64,000 nt of DNA, taken from Hydractinia symbiolongicarpus (lineage: Eukaryota; Cnidaria; Hydrozoa; Anthoathecata; Hydractiniidae). Numbering within the stretch: the first letter of the stretch is position 1; each line of letters opens with the position of its first letter. The translations under genes were made by a program, and so were the position numbers. Below are positions 50,251 through 63,800 of the stretch, one piece after another. The notes beneath the pieces were generated by a model. It worked only from the letters and a program-made list of their open reading frames with translations, ran no database searches and had not been told where the DNA came from. The stretch is taken from positions 434,001 through 498,000 of the forward strand of contig NC_079881.1 of assembly GCF_029227915.1 (NCBI RefSeq). The letters are read 5' to 3'.

Positions 50251-53200
50251 TAAATTATTATTTAACCACTAAAGCTCATGAGACTTGTAGTTTTTAAAAA
50301 TGTTTTCATTTTTGATGATACGCTGAATAAAAGAAGATTAATCGCCGGCAAACGAAAACCCGCGACTTCCTGTAAATCTCCGACTCGGCCCGTGTAGTCA
50401 AAAGTATACAAAGAAAGTACCCAGGGAGTAAACTCATTTCCCGAACGATTTTTTAAATTATTTTTTCACAACTAAAACGCATGAGACTTGTAGTTTTCAG
50501 AAATGTTTTCATTTTTGATGAGACGCTTAGTGAAAGTGTTTTAATCGCCGGCAAACGAAATTCCGCGATTTCCCGTAAATCCCGAGCTTGGCCCGTATAG
50601 TCGAATGTATACAAAGAAAGTACCCTTTGAGTAAACTCATTTCCAAAACGATTTTTTAAATTATCTTTTCACCACTAAAGCGCATGAGACTTGTAGTTTT
50701 CAAAAATGTTTTCTTTTTTGATGAGACGCTGAATAAAAGGAGTTTAATCGCAGGCAAACGAAAACCCGCCATTTCCCGTAAACCCCGGACTCGGCCCGTA
50801 TAGTCAAAAGTATACAAAGAAAGTACCCAGGGAGTAAACTCTTTTCCCGAGCGATTTTTTAAATTATTTTTTCACCACTAAAACGCATGAGACTTGTAGT
50901 TTACAAAAATGTTTTCATTTTTGATGAGACGCTGAATAAAAGAAGTTTAATCGCCGGCAAACAAAAACCTGCGATTTCCCGTAAATCCTGAACTCGGCCC
51001 GTATAGTCAAAAGTATACAAAGAAAGTACCCTGGGAGTAAACTAATCTCCCGAACGATTTTTTAAATTATTATTTCACCACTAAAGCCCATGAGACTTGT
51101 AGTTTTTAAAAATTTTTTCATTTTTGATGAGACGCCTAATGAAAGTGGTTTAATCGCCGGCAAACCAAAACCCGCGATTTCCCGTACATCCCGGGCTTGG
51201 CCCGTATAGTCGAATGTATACAAAGAAAGTATCCAGGGAGTAAACTGAATTCGCAAACGATTTTTTAAATTATTATTTAACCACTAAAGCCCATGAGACT
51301 TGTAGTTTTTAAAAATGTTTTCACTTTTGATGATACGCTGAATAAAAGAAGTTAAATCGCCGGCAAACGAAAACCCGCAACTTCCCGGAAAATCCCCGAC
51401 TCGGCTGTATATTCAAAAGTATACAAAGAAAGTACCCAGGGAGTAAACGCATTTCCCGAACGATTTTTTAAATCATTATTTCACCACTAAAGCCCATGAG
51501 ACTTGTAGTTTTTAAAAATGTTTTCATTTTTGATGAGACGCTGAATAAAAGAAGTTTAATCGCCGGCAAACGAAAACCCGCGACTTCCCGTAAATCCCGG
51601 ACTCGGCCCGTATAGTCAAAAGTATACAAAGAAAGTACCCAGGGAGTAAACTCATTTCCCGAACGATTTTTTAAATTATTTTTTCATCACTAAAACGCAT
51701 GAGACTTGTAGTTTTCACAAATGTTTTCATTTTTGATGAGACGCCTAATGAAAGTGGTTTAATCGCCGGCAAACCAAAACCCGCGATTTCCCGTACATCC
51801 CGGGCTTGGCCCGTATAGTCGAATGTATACAAAGAAAGTATCCAGGGAGTAAACTGAATTCGCAAGCGATTTTTTAAATTATTATTTAACCACTAAAGCC
51901 CATGAGACTTGTAGTTTTTAAAAATGTTTTCATTTTTGATGAGACGCTGAATAAAAGAAGTTTAATCGCCGGCAAACTAAAACCCGCGACTTCCCGTAAA
52001 TCCCGGACTCCGCCCGTATAGTCAAAAGTATACAAAGAAAGTACCCAGGGAGTAAACTCATTTCCCGAACGATTTTTTAAATTATTTTTTCATCACTAAA
52101 ACGCATGAGACTTGTAGTTTTTAAAAATGTTTTCATTTTTGATGAGACGCTTAATGAAAGTGGTTTAATCGCCGGCAAACGAAAACCCGCGATTTCCCAT
52201 AAATCCCGGGATTGGCCCGTATAGTCGAATGTATACAAAGAAAGTACCCTGTGAGTAAACTCATTTCCAAAACGATTTTTTAAATTGTCTTTTCACCACT
52301 AAAACGCATGAGACTTGTAGTTTTCAAAAATGTTTTCACTTTTGATGAGACGCTGAATAAAAGAAGTTTAATCGCCGGCAAACGAAAACCCGCGACTTCC
52401 CGTAAATCCCGGACTCGGCCCGTATAGTCAAAAGTATACAAAGAAAGTACCCAGGGAGTAAACTCATTTCCCGAACGATTTTTTAAATTATTTTTTCATC
52501 ACTAAAACGCATGAGACTTGTAGTTTTCACAAATGTTTTCATTTTTGATGAGACGCCTAATGAAAGTGGTTTAATCGCCGGCAAACCAAACCCGCGATTT
52601 CCCGTACATCCCGGGCTTGGCCCGTATAGTCGAATGTATACAAAGAAAGTATCCAGGGAGTAAACTGAATTCGCAAACGATTTTTTAAATTATTATTTAA
52701 CCACTAAAGCCCATGAGACTTGTAGTTTTTAAAAATGTTTTCATTTTTGATGAGACGCTGAATAAAAGAAGTTTAATCGCCGGCAAACTAAAACCCGCGA
52801 CTTTCCGTAAGTCCCTGACTCCGCCCGTATAGTCAAAAGTATACAAAGAAAGTACCCAGGGAGTAAACTCATTTCCCGAACGATTTTTTAAATTATTTTT
52901 TCATCACTAAAACGCATGAGACTTGTAGTTTTCAGAAATGTTTTCATTTTTGATGAGACGCTTAATGAAAGTGGTTTAATCGCCGGCAAACGAAAACCTG
53001 CGATTTCCCATAAATCCCGGGCTTGGCCCGTATAGTCGAATGTATACAAAGAAAGTACCCTGTGAGTAAACTCATTTCCAAAACGATTTTTTAAATTATC
53101 TTTTCAGCACTAAACCGCATGAGACTTGTAGTTTTCAAAAATGTTTTCATTTTTGATGAGACGCTGAATAAAAGAAGTTTAATCGCTGGCAAACGAAAAC

Positions 53201-53391
53201 CCGCGACTTCCCGTAAATCCCGGACTCGGCCCGTATAGTCAAAAGTATACAAAGAAAGTACCCTGTGAGTAAACTCATTTCCAAAACGATTTTTTAAATT
53301 ATCTTTTCACCACTAAAACGCATGAGACTTGTAGTTTTCAAAAATGTTTTCATTTTTGATGAGACGCTGAATAAAAGAAGTTTAATCGCCG
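50148..53391 (-). repeat. ~3,245-bp higher-order repeat E, copy 1
   Basis: The unit is sixteen monomers long, phased on CAAAGGAAACCC. In order it contains AAAGCTCATGAG (about 50,272), GAAAGTGTTTTAATC (about 50,532), AAAGCGCATGAG, the GAATTC type (51,247, 51,857 and 52,667), the TTAAATTGTCTTTTC type (about 52,282) and module D (about 52,710-53,390). Copy 2 follows directly. Confidence 0.8.
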
Positions 53392-54607
53392 GCAAAGGAA
53401 ACCCGCGATTTCCCGTACATCCCGGGCTTGGCCCGTATAGTCGAATGTATACAAAGAAAGTACCCAGGGAGTAAACTCATTTCCCGAACGATTTTTTAAA
53501 TTATTATTTAACCACTAAAGCTCATGAGACTTGTAGTTTTTAAAAATGTTTTCATTTTTGATGAGACGCTGAATAAAAGAAGATTAATCGCCGGCAAACG
53601 AAAACCCGCGACTTCCTGTAAATCTCCGACCCGGCCCGTGTAGTCAAAAGTATACAAAGAAAGTACCCAGGGAGTAAACTCATTTCCCGAACGATTTTTT
53701 AAATTATTTTTTCACAACTAAAACGCATGAGACTTGTAGTTTTCAGAAATGTTTTCATTTTTGATGAGACGCTTAGTGAAAGTGTTTTAATCGCCGGCAA
53801 ACGAAATTCCGCGATTTCCCGTAAATCCCGAGCTTGGCCCGTATAGTCGAATGTGTACAAAGAAAGTACCCTTTGAGTAAACTCATTTCCAAAACGATTT
53901 TTTAAATTATCTTTTCACCACTAAAGCGCATGAGACTTGTAGTTTTCAAAAATGTTTTCTTTTTTGATGAGACGCTGAATAAAAGGAGTTTAATCGCAGG
54001 CAAAGGAAACCCGCGATTTCCCGTACATCCCGGGCTTGGCCCGTATAGTCGAATGTATACAAAGAAAGTACCCAGGGAGTAAACTCATTTCCCGAACGAT
54101 TTTTTAAATTATTATTTAACCACTAAAGCTCATGAGACTTGTAGTTTTTAAAAATGTTTTCATTTTTGATGAGACGCTGAATAAAAGAAGATTAATCGCC
54201 GGCAAACGAAAACCCGCGACTTCCTGTAAATCTCCGACCCGGCCCGTGTAGTCAAAAGTATACAAAGAAAGTACCCAGGGAGTAAACTCATTTCCCGAAC
54301 GATTTTTTAAATTATTTTTTCACAACTAAAACGCATGAGACTTGTAGTTTTCAGAAATGTTTTCATTTTTGATGAGACGCTTAGTGAAAGTGTTTTAATC
54401 GCCGGCAAACGAAATTCCGCGATTTCCCGTAAATCCCGAGCTTGGCCCGTATAGTCGAATGTGTACAAAGAAAGTACCCTTTGAGTAAACTCATTTCCAA
54501 AACGATTTTTTAAATTATCTTTTCACCACTAAAGCGCATGAGACTTGTAGTTTTCAAAAATGTTTTCTTTTTTGATGAGACGCTGAATAAAAGGAGTTTA
54601 ATCGCAG
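53392..54607 (-). repeat. 3-monomer tandem duplication inside repeat E
   Basis: Units 53,392-53,999 and 54,000-54,607 are 608 bp apart and share CAAAGGAAACCC, CTCCGACCCGGCCCGTGTAG and GAATGTGTACAAAG (53,850 and 54,458). The copy 1 equivalents read CTCCGACTCGG and GAATGTATAC, so these changes arose before this local duplication but after the split from copy 1. Confidence 0.82.
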
Positions 54608-56637
54608 GCAAACGAAAACCCGCCATTTCCCGTAAACCCCGGACTCGGCCCGTATAGTCAAAAGTATACAAAGAAAGTACCCAGGGAGTAAACTCTTTTC
54701 CCGAGCGATTTTTTAAATTATTTTTTCACCACTAAAACGCATGAGACTTGTAGTTTACAAAAATGTTTTCATTTTTGATGAGACGCTGAATAAAAGAAGT
54801 TTAATCGCCGGCAAACGAAAACCCGCGACTTCCCGTAAATCCCGGACTCGGCCCGTATAGTCAAAAGTATACAAAGAAAGTACCCAGGGAGTAAACTCAT
54901 TTCCCAAACGATTTTTTAAATTATTTTTTCATCACTAAAACGCATGAGACTTGTAGTTTTCACAAATGTTTTCATTTTTGATGAGACGCCTAATGAAAGT
55001 GGTTTAATCGCCGGCAAACCAAAACCCGCGATTTCCCGTACATCCCGGGCTTGGCCCGTATAGTCGAATGTATACAAAGAAAGTATCCAGGGAGTAAACT
55101 GAATTCGCAAACGATTTTTTAAATTATTATTTAACCACTAAAGCCCATGAGACTTGTAGTTTTTAAAAATGTTTTCATTTTTGATGAGACGCTGAATAAA
55201 AGAAGTTTAATCGCCGGCAAACTAAAACCCGCGACTTCCCGTAAATCCCGGACTCCGCCCGTATAGTCAAAAGTATACAAAGAAAGTACCCAGGGAGTAA
55301 ACTCATTTCCCGAACGATTTTTTAAATTATTTTTTCATCACTAAAACGCATGAGACTTGTAGTTTTTAAAAATGTTTTCATTTTTGATGAGACGCTTAAT
55401 GAAAGTGGTTTAATCGCCGGCAAACGAAAACCCGCGATTTCCCATAAATCCCGGGATTGGCCCGTATAGTCGAATGTATACAAAGAAAGTACCCTGTGAG
55501 TAAACTCATTTCCAAAACGATTTTTTAAATTGTCTTTTCACCACTAAAACGCATGAGACTTGTAGTTTTCAAAAATGTTTTCACTTTTGATGAGACGCTG
55601 AATAAAAGAAGTTTAATCGCCGGCAAACGAAAACCCGCGACTTCCCGTAAATCCCGGACTCGGCCCGTATAGTCAAAAGTATACAAAGAAAGTACCCAGG
55701 GAGTAAACTCATTTCCCGAACGATTTTTTAAATTATTTTTTCATCACTAAAACGCATGATACTTGTAGTTTTCACAAATGTTTTCATTTTTGATGAGACG
55801 CCTAATGAAAGTGGTTTAATCGCCGGCAAACCAAAACCCGCGATTTCCCGTACATCCCGGGCTTGGCCCGTATAGTCGAATGTATACAAAGAAAGTATCC
55901 AGGGAGTAAACTGAATTCGCAAACGATTTTTTAAATTATTATTTAACCACTAAAGCCCATGAGACTTGTAGTTTTTAAAAATGTTTTCATTTTTGATGAG
56001 ACGCTGAATAAAAGAAGTTTAATCGCCGGCAAACTAAAACCCGCGACTTCCCGTAAATCCCTGACTCCGCCCGTATAGTCAAAAGTATACAAAGAAAGTA
56101 CCCAGGGAGTAAACTCATTTCCCGAACGATTTTTTAAATTATTTTTTCATCACTAAAACGCATGAGACTTGTAGTTTTCAGAAATGTTTTCATTTTTGAT
56201 GAGACGCTTAATGAAAGTGGTTTAATCGCCGGCAAACGAAAACCTGCGATTTCCCATAAATCCCGGGCTTGGCCCGTATAGTCGAATGTATACAAAGAAA
56301 GTACCCTGTGAGTAAACTCATTTCCAAAACGATTTTTTAAATTATCTTTTCAGCACTAAACCGCATGAGACTTGTAGTTTTCAAAAATGTTTTCATTTTT
56401 GATGAGACGCTGAATAAAAGAAGTTTAATCGCTGGCAAACGAAAACCCGCGACTTCCCGTAAATCCCGGACTCGGCCCGTATAGTCAAAAGTATACAAAG
56501 AAAGTACCCTGTGAGTAAACTCATTTCCAAAACGATTTTTTAAATTATCTTTTCACCACTAAAACGCATGAGACTTGTAGTTTTCAAAAATGTTTTCATT
56601 TTTGATGAGACGCTGAATAAAAGAAGTTTAATCGCCG
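53392..56637 (-). repeat. ~3,245-bp higher-order repeat E, copy 2
   Basis: This copy has almost the same length as copy 1, but by two offsetting changes. It has gained a 3-monomer duplication (53,392-54,607) and lost about three monomers that correspond to about 51,000-51,660 of copy 1. Within 54,916-56,637 it matches copy 1 at an offset of 3,245 bp. Confidence 0.78.
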
Positions 56638-58100
56638 GCAAAGGAAACCCGCGATTTCCCGTACATCCCGGGCTTGGCCCGTATAGTCGAATGTATACAA
56701 AGAAAGTACCCAGGGAGTAAACTCATTTCCCGAACGATTTTTTAAATTATTATTTAACCACTAAAACGCATGAGACTTGTAGTTTTCAAAAATGTTTTCA
56801 TTTTTGATGAGACGCTGAATAAAAGAAGTTTAATCGCCGGCAAAGGAAACCCGCGATTTCCCGTACATCCCGGGCTTGGCCCGTATAGTCGAATGTATAC
56901 AAAGAAAGTACCCAGGGAGTAAACTCATTTCCCGAACGATTTTTTAAATTATTATTTAACCACTAAAGCTCATGAGACTTGTAGTTTTTAAAAATGTTTT
57001 CATTTTTGATGAGACGCTGAATAAAAGAAGATTAATCGCCGGCAAACGAAAACCCGCGACTTCCTGTAAATCTCCGACCCGGCCCGTGTAGTCAAAAGTA
57101 TACAAAGAAAGTACCCAGGGAGTAAACTCATTTCCCGAACGATTTTTTAAATTATTTTTTCACAACTAAAACGCATGAGACTTGTAGTTTTCAGAAATGT
57201 TTTCATTTTTGATGAGACGCTTAGTGAAAGTGTTTTAATCGCCGGCAAACGAAATTCCGCGATTTCCCGTAAATCCCGAGCTTGGCCCGTATAGTCGAAT
57301 GTGTACAAAGAAAGTACCCTTTGAGTAAACTCATTTCCAAAACGATTTTTTAAATTATCTTTTCACCACTAAAGCGCATGAGACTTGTAGTTTTCAAAAA
57401 TGTTTTCTTTTTTGATGAGACGCTGAATAAAAGGAGTTTAATCGCAGGCAAACGAAAACCCGCCATTTCCCGTAAACCCCGGACTCGGCCCGTATAGTCA
57501 AAAGTATACAAAGAAAGTACCCAGGGAGTAAACTCCTTTCCCGAACGATTTTTTAAATTATTTTTTCATCACTAAAACGCATGAGACTTGTAGTTTTCAC
57601 AAATGTTTTCATTTTTGATGAGACGCCTAATGAAAGTGGTTTAATCGCCGGCAAACCAAAACCCGCGATTTCCCGTACATCCCGGGCTTGGCCCGTATAG
57701 TCGAATGTATACAAAGAAAGTATCCAGGGAGTAAACTGAATTCGCAAACGATTTTTTAAATTATTATTTAACCACTAAAGCCCATGAGACTTGTAGTTTT
57801 TAAAAATGTTTTCACTTTTGATGATACGCTGAATAAAAGAAGTTAAATCGCCGGCAAACGAAAACCCGCAACTTCCCGGAAAATCCCCGACTCGGCTGTA
57901 TATTCAAAACTATACAAAGAAAGTACCCAGGGAGTAAACGCTTTTCCCGAACGATTTTTTAAATCATTATTTCACCACTAAAGCCCATGAGACTTGTAGT
58001 TTTTAAAAATGTTTTCATTTTTGATGAGACGCTTAATGAAAGTGGTATAATCGCCGGCAAACGAAAACCCGCGATTTCCCATAAATCCCGGGATTGGCCC
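56638..58100 (-). repeat. Repeat E, rearranged partial copy 3
   Basis: It begins with the CAAAGGAAACCC monomer duplicated once (56,638 and 56,840), then AAAGCTCATGAG (about 56,966) and GAATGTGTACAAAG (57,298), and jumps to the GAATTC monomer (57,738). It then follows the copy 1 order (GATGATACGCTG, CCGGAAAATCCCCG, AAATCATTATTTC). About three monomers are missing relative to copies 1 and 2. Confidence 0.72.
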
Positions 58101-59640
58101 GTATAGTCGAATGTATACAAAGACAGTACCCTGTGAGTAAACTCATTTCCAAAACGATTTTTTAAATTGTCTTTTCACCACTAAAACGCATGAGACTTGT
58201 AGTTTACAAAAATGTTTTCATTTTTGATGAGACGCTGAATAAAAGAAGTTTAATCGCCGGCAAACCAAAACCCGCGATTTCCCGTACATCCCGGGCTTGG
58301 CCCGTATAGTCGAATGTATACAAAGAAAGTATCCAGGGAGTAAACTGAATTCGCAAACGATTTTTTAAATTATTATTTAACCACTAAAGCCCATGAGACT
58401 TGTAGTTTTTAAAAATGTTTTCACTTTTGATGATACGCTGAATAAAAGAAGTTAAATCGCCGGCAAACGAAAACCCGCGATTTCCCATAAATCCCGGGAT
58501 TGGCCCGTATAGTCGAATGTATACAAAGACAGTACCCTGTGAGTAAACTCATTTCCAAAACGATTTTTTAAATTGTCTTTTCACCACTAAAACGCATGAG
58601 ACTTGTAGTTTACAAAAATGTTTTCATTTTTGATGAGACGCTGAATAAAAGAAGTTTAACCGCCGGCAAACAAAAACCTGCGATTTCCCGTAAATCCTGA
58701 ACTCGGCCCGTATAGTCAAAAGTATACAAAGAAAGTACCCTGGGAGTAAACTAATTTCCCGAACGATTTTTTAAATTATTATTTCACCACTAAAGCCCAT
58801 GAGACTTGTAGTTTTTAAAAATTTTTTCATTTTTGATGAGACGCTGAATAAAAGAAGTTTAATCGCCGGTAAACGAAAACCCGCGACTTCCCGTAAATCC
58901 CGGACTCGGCCCGTATAGTCAAAAGTATACAAAGAAAGTACCCAGGGAGTAAACTCATTTCCCGAACGATTTTTTAAATTATTTTTTCATCACTAAAACG
59001 CATGAGACTTGTAGTTTTCACAAATGTTTTCATTTTTGATGAGACGCTGAATAAAAGATGTTTAATCGCCGGCAAACAAAATCCTGCGATTTCCCGTAAA
59101 TCCTGAACTCGGCCCGTATAGTCAAAAGTATACAAAGAAAGTACCCTGGGAGTAAACTAATTTCCCGAACGATTTTTTAAATTATTATTTCACCACTAAA
59201 GCCCATGAGACTTATAGTTTTTAAAAATTTTTTCATTTTTGATGAGACGCTGAATAAAAGAAGTTTAATCGCCGGCAAACGAAAACCCGCGACTTCCCGT
59301 AAATCCCGGACTCGGCCCGTATAGTCAAAAGTATACAAAGAAAGTACCTAGGGAGTAAACTCATTTCCCGAACGATTTTTTAAATTATTTTTTCATCACT
59401 AAAACGCATGAGACTTGTAGTTTTCACAAATGTTTTCATTTTTGATGAGACGCCTAATGAAAGTGGTTTAATCGCCGGCAAACCAAAACCCGCGATTTCC
59501 CGTACATCCCGGGCTTGGCCCGTATAGTCGAATGTATACAAAGAAAGTATCCAGGGAGTAAACTGAATTCGCAAACGATTTTTTAAATTATTATTTAACC
59601 ACTAAAGCCCATGAGACTTGTAGTTTTTAAAAATGTTTTC
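58101..59640 (-). repeat. Reshuffled monomers after repeat E
   Basis: The same monomer types as repeat E appear in new order: GGGATTGGCCCG with GACAGTACCC (58,112 and 58,528), the GAATTC type (58,347 and 59,565), and two CTGAACTCGGCCC types near 58,695 and 59,102. Some units look like hybrids of two types. No non-satellite sequence is seen. Confidence 0.68.
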
Positions 59641-60249
59641 ACTTTTGATGATACGCTGAATAAAAGAAGTTAAATCGCCGGCAAACGAAAACCCGCAACT
59701 TCCCGGAAAATCCCCGACTCGGCTGTATATTCAAAAGTATACAAAGAAAGTACCCAGGGAGTAAACGCATTTCCCGAACGATTTTTTAAATCATTATTTC
59801 ACCACTAAAGCCCATGAGACTTGTAGTTTTTAAAAATGTTTTCATTTTTGATGAGACGCTTAATGAAAGTGGTTTAATCGCCGGCAAACGAAAACCCGCG
59901 ATTTCCCATAAATCCCGGGATTGGCCCGTATAGTCGAATGTATACAAAGAAAGTACCCTGTGAGTAAACTCATTTCCAAAACGATTTTTTAAATTGTCTT
60001 TTCACCACTAAAACGCATGAGACTTGTAGTTTTCAAAAATGTTTTCACTTTTGATGAGACGCTGAATAAAAGAAGTTTAATCGCCGGCAAACGAAAACCC
60101 GCGACTTCCCGTAAATCCCGGACTCGGACCGTATAGTCAAAAGTATACAAAGAAAGTACCCAGGGAGTAAACTCATTTCCCGAACGATTTTTTAAATTAT
60201 TTTTTCATCACTAAAACGCATGAGACTTGTAGTTTTTAAAAATGTTTTC
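59641..60249 (-). repeat. 3-monomer repeat F, copy 1
   Basis: The unit is 609 bp long, phased on ACTTTTGATGATACGC. It continues with AAATCATTATTTC, GGGATTGGCCCG, TTAAATTGTCTTTTC and the private GACTCGGACCG (about 60,121). Confidence 0.83.
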
Positions 60250-60840
60250 ACTTTTGATGATACGCTGAATAAAAGAAGTTAAATCGCCGGCAAACGAAAA
60301 CCCGCAACTTCCCGGAAAATCCCCGACTCGGCTGTATATTCAAAAGTATACAAAGAAAGTACCCAGGGAGTAAACGCATTTCCCGAACGATTTTTTAAAT
60401 CATTATTTCACCACTAAAGCCCATGAGACTTGTAGTTTTTAAAAATGTTTTCATTTTTGATGAGACGCTTAATGAAAGTGGTTTAATCGCCGGCAAACGA
60501 AAACCCGCGATTTCCCATAAATCCCGGGATTGGCCCGTATAGTCGAATGTATACAAAGAAAGTACCCTGTGAGTAAACTCATTTCCAAAACGATTTTTTA
60601 AATTGTCTTTTCACCACTAAAACGCATGAGACTTGTAGTTTTCAAAAATGTTTTCACTTTTGATGAGACGCTGAATAAAAGAAGTTTAATCGCCGGCAAA
60701 CGAAAACCCGCGACTTCCCGTAAATCCCGGACTCGGACCGTATAGTCAAAAGTATACAAAGAAAGTACCCAGGGAGTAAACTCATTTCCCGAACGATTTT
60801 TTAAATTATTTTTTCATCACTAAAACGCATGAGACTTGTA
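60250..60840 (-). repeat. 3-monomer repeat F, copy 2
   Basis: This copy matches copy 1 at an offset of 609 bp, including GACTCGGACCG (about 60,731). The match ends near 60,840, where GTTTTCAGAAATG replaces GTTTTTAAAAATG and a GCTTGATGAAAG monomer follows. Confidence 0.82.
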
Positions 60841-63800
60841 GTTTTCAGAAATGTTTTCATTTTTGATGAGACGCTTGATGAAAGTGGTTTAATCGTCGGC
60901 AAACGAAACCCGCGACTTCCCGTAAATCCCGGACTCGGCCCGTATAGTCAAAAGTATACAAAGAAAGTACCCAGGGAGTAAACTCATTTCCCGAACGATT
61001 TTTTAAATTATTTTTTCATCACTAAAACGCATGAGACTTGTAGTTTTCAGATTTGTTTTCATTTTTGATGAGACGCTTGAGGAAAGTGGTTTAATCGCCG
61101 GCAAACGAAACCCGCGATTTCCCGGACATCCCGGGCTTGGCCCGTATAGTCGAATGTATACAAAGAAAGTACCCAGGGAGTAAACTCATTTCCCGAACGA
61201 TTTTTTAAATTATTTTTAACCACTACAGCCCATGAGACTTGTAGTTTTCAAAAATGTTTTCATTTTTGATGAGACGCTGAATAAAAGAAGTTTAATCGCC
61301 GGCAAACGAAAACCCGCGATTTCCCATAAATCCCGGGATTGGCCCGTATAGTCGAATGTATACAAAGAAAGTACCCTGTGAGTAAACTCATTTCCAAAAC
61401 GATTTTTTAAATTGTCTTTTCACCACTAAAACGCATGAGACTTGTAGTTTTCAAAAATGTTTTCACTTTTCATGAGACGCTGAATAAAAGAAGTTTAATC
61501 GCCGGCAAACGAAAACCCGCGACTTCCCGTAAATCCCGGACTCGGCCCGTATAGTCAAAAGTATACAAAGAAAGTACCCAGGGAGTAAACACATTTCCCG
61601 AACGATTTTTTAAATTATTTTTTCAACACTAAAACGCATGAGACTTGTAGTTTTCAGAAATGTTTTCATTTTTGATGACACGATTAATGGAAGTGGTTTA
61701 ATCGCCGGCAAACGAAACCCGCGATTTCCCGTACATCCCGGGCTTGGCCCGTATAGTCGAATGTATACAAAGAAAGTACCCAGGAAGTAAACTCATTTCC
61801 GAACGATTTTTTAAATTATTATTTAACCACTAAAGCCCATGAGACTTGTAGTTTTTAAAAATGTTTTCATTTTTGATGAGACGCTGAATAAAAGAAGTTT
61901 AATCGCCGGCAAACGAAAAACCGCGACTTCCCGTAAATCTCCGACTCGGCCCGTATAGTCAAAAGTATACAAAGAAAGTACCCAGGGAGTAAACTCATTT
62001 CCCGAACGATTTTTTAAATTATTTTTTCATCACTAAAACGCATGAGACTTGTAGTTTTCAGAAATGTTTTCATTTTTGATGAGACGCTTGATGAAAGTGG
62101 TTTAATCGTCGGCAAACGAAACCCGCGACTTCCCGTAAATCCCGGACTCGGCCCGTATAGTCAAAAGTATACAAAGAAAGTACCCAGGGAGTAAACCCAT
62201 TTCCCGAACGATTTTTTAAATTATTTTTTCATCACTAAAACGCATGAGACTTGTAGTTTTCAGATTTGTTTTCATTTTTGATGAGACGCTTGATGAAAGT
62301 GGTTTAATCGCCGGCAAACGAAACCCGCGATTTCCCGTACATCCCGGGCTTGGCCCGTATAGTCGAATGTATACAAAGAAAGTACCCAGGGAGTAAACTC
62401 ATTTCCCGAACGATTTTTTAAATTATTTTTAACCACTAAAGCCCACGAGACTTGTAGTTTTCAAAAATGTTTTCATTTTTGATGAGACGCTGAATAAAAG
62501 AAGTTTAATCGCCGGCAAACGAAAACCCGCGATTTCCCATAAATCCCGGGATTGGCCCGTATAGTCGAATGTATACAAAGAAAGTACCCTGTGAGTAAAC
62601 TCATTTCCAAAACGATTTTTTAAATTGTCTTTTCACCACTAAAACGCATGAGACTTGTAGTTTTCAAAAATGTTTTCACTTTTGATGAGACGCTGAATAA
62701 AAGAAGTTTAATCGCCGGCAAACGAAAACCCGCGACTTCCCGTAAATTCCGGACTCGGCCCGTATAGTCAAAAGTATACAAAGAAAGTACCCAGGGAGTA
62801 AACTCATTTCCCGAACGATTTTTTAAATTATTTTTTCATCACTAAAACGCATGAGACTTGTAGTTTTCAGAAATGTTTTCATTTTTGATGAGACGCTTGA
62901 TGAAAGTGGTTTAATCGTCGGCAAACGAAACCCGCGACTTTCCGTAAATCCCGGACTCGGCCCGTATAGTCAAAAGTATACAAAGAAAGTACCCAGGGAG
63001 TAAACTCATTTCCCGAACGATTTTTTAAATTATTTCTTCATCACTAAAACGCATGAGACTTGTAGTTTTCAGAAATGTTTTCATTTTTGATGAGACGCTT
63101 GATGAAAGTGGTTTAATCGCCGGCAAACGAAACCCGCGATTTCCCGTACATCCCGGGCTTGGCCCGTATAGTCGAATGTATACAAAGAAAGTACCCAGGG
63201 AGTAAACTCATTTCCCGAACGATTTTATAAATTATTTTTAACCACTAAAGCCCATGAGACTTGTAGTTTTCAAAAATGTTTTCATTTTTGATGAGACGCT
63301 GAATAAAAGAAGTTTAATCGCCGGCAAACGAAAACCCGCGACTTCCCGTAAATCTCCGACTCGGCCCGTATAGTCGAATGTATACAAAGAAGGTACCCAG
63401 GGAGTAAACTCATTTCCCGAACGATTTTTTAAATTATTTTTTCACCACTAAAACGCATGAGACTTGTAGTTTTCAGAAATGTTTTCATTTTTGATGAGAC
63501 GCTTAATGAAAGTGGTTTAATCGCCGGAAAACGAAAACCCGCGATTTCCCATAAATCCCGGGATTGGCCCGTATAGTCGAATGTATACAAAGAAAGTACC
63601 CTGTGAGTAAACTCATTTCCAAAACGATTTTTTAAATTGTCTTTTCACCACTAAAACGCATGAGACTTGTAGTTTTCAAAAATGTTTTCACTTTTGATGA
63701 GACGCTGAATAAAAGAAGTTTAATCGCCGGCAAACGAAAACCCGCGACTTCCCGTAAATCCCGGACTCGGCCCGTATAGTCAAAAGTATACAAAGAAAGT

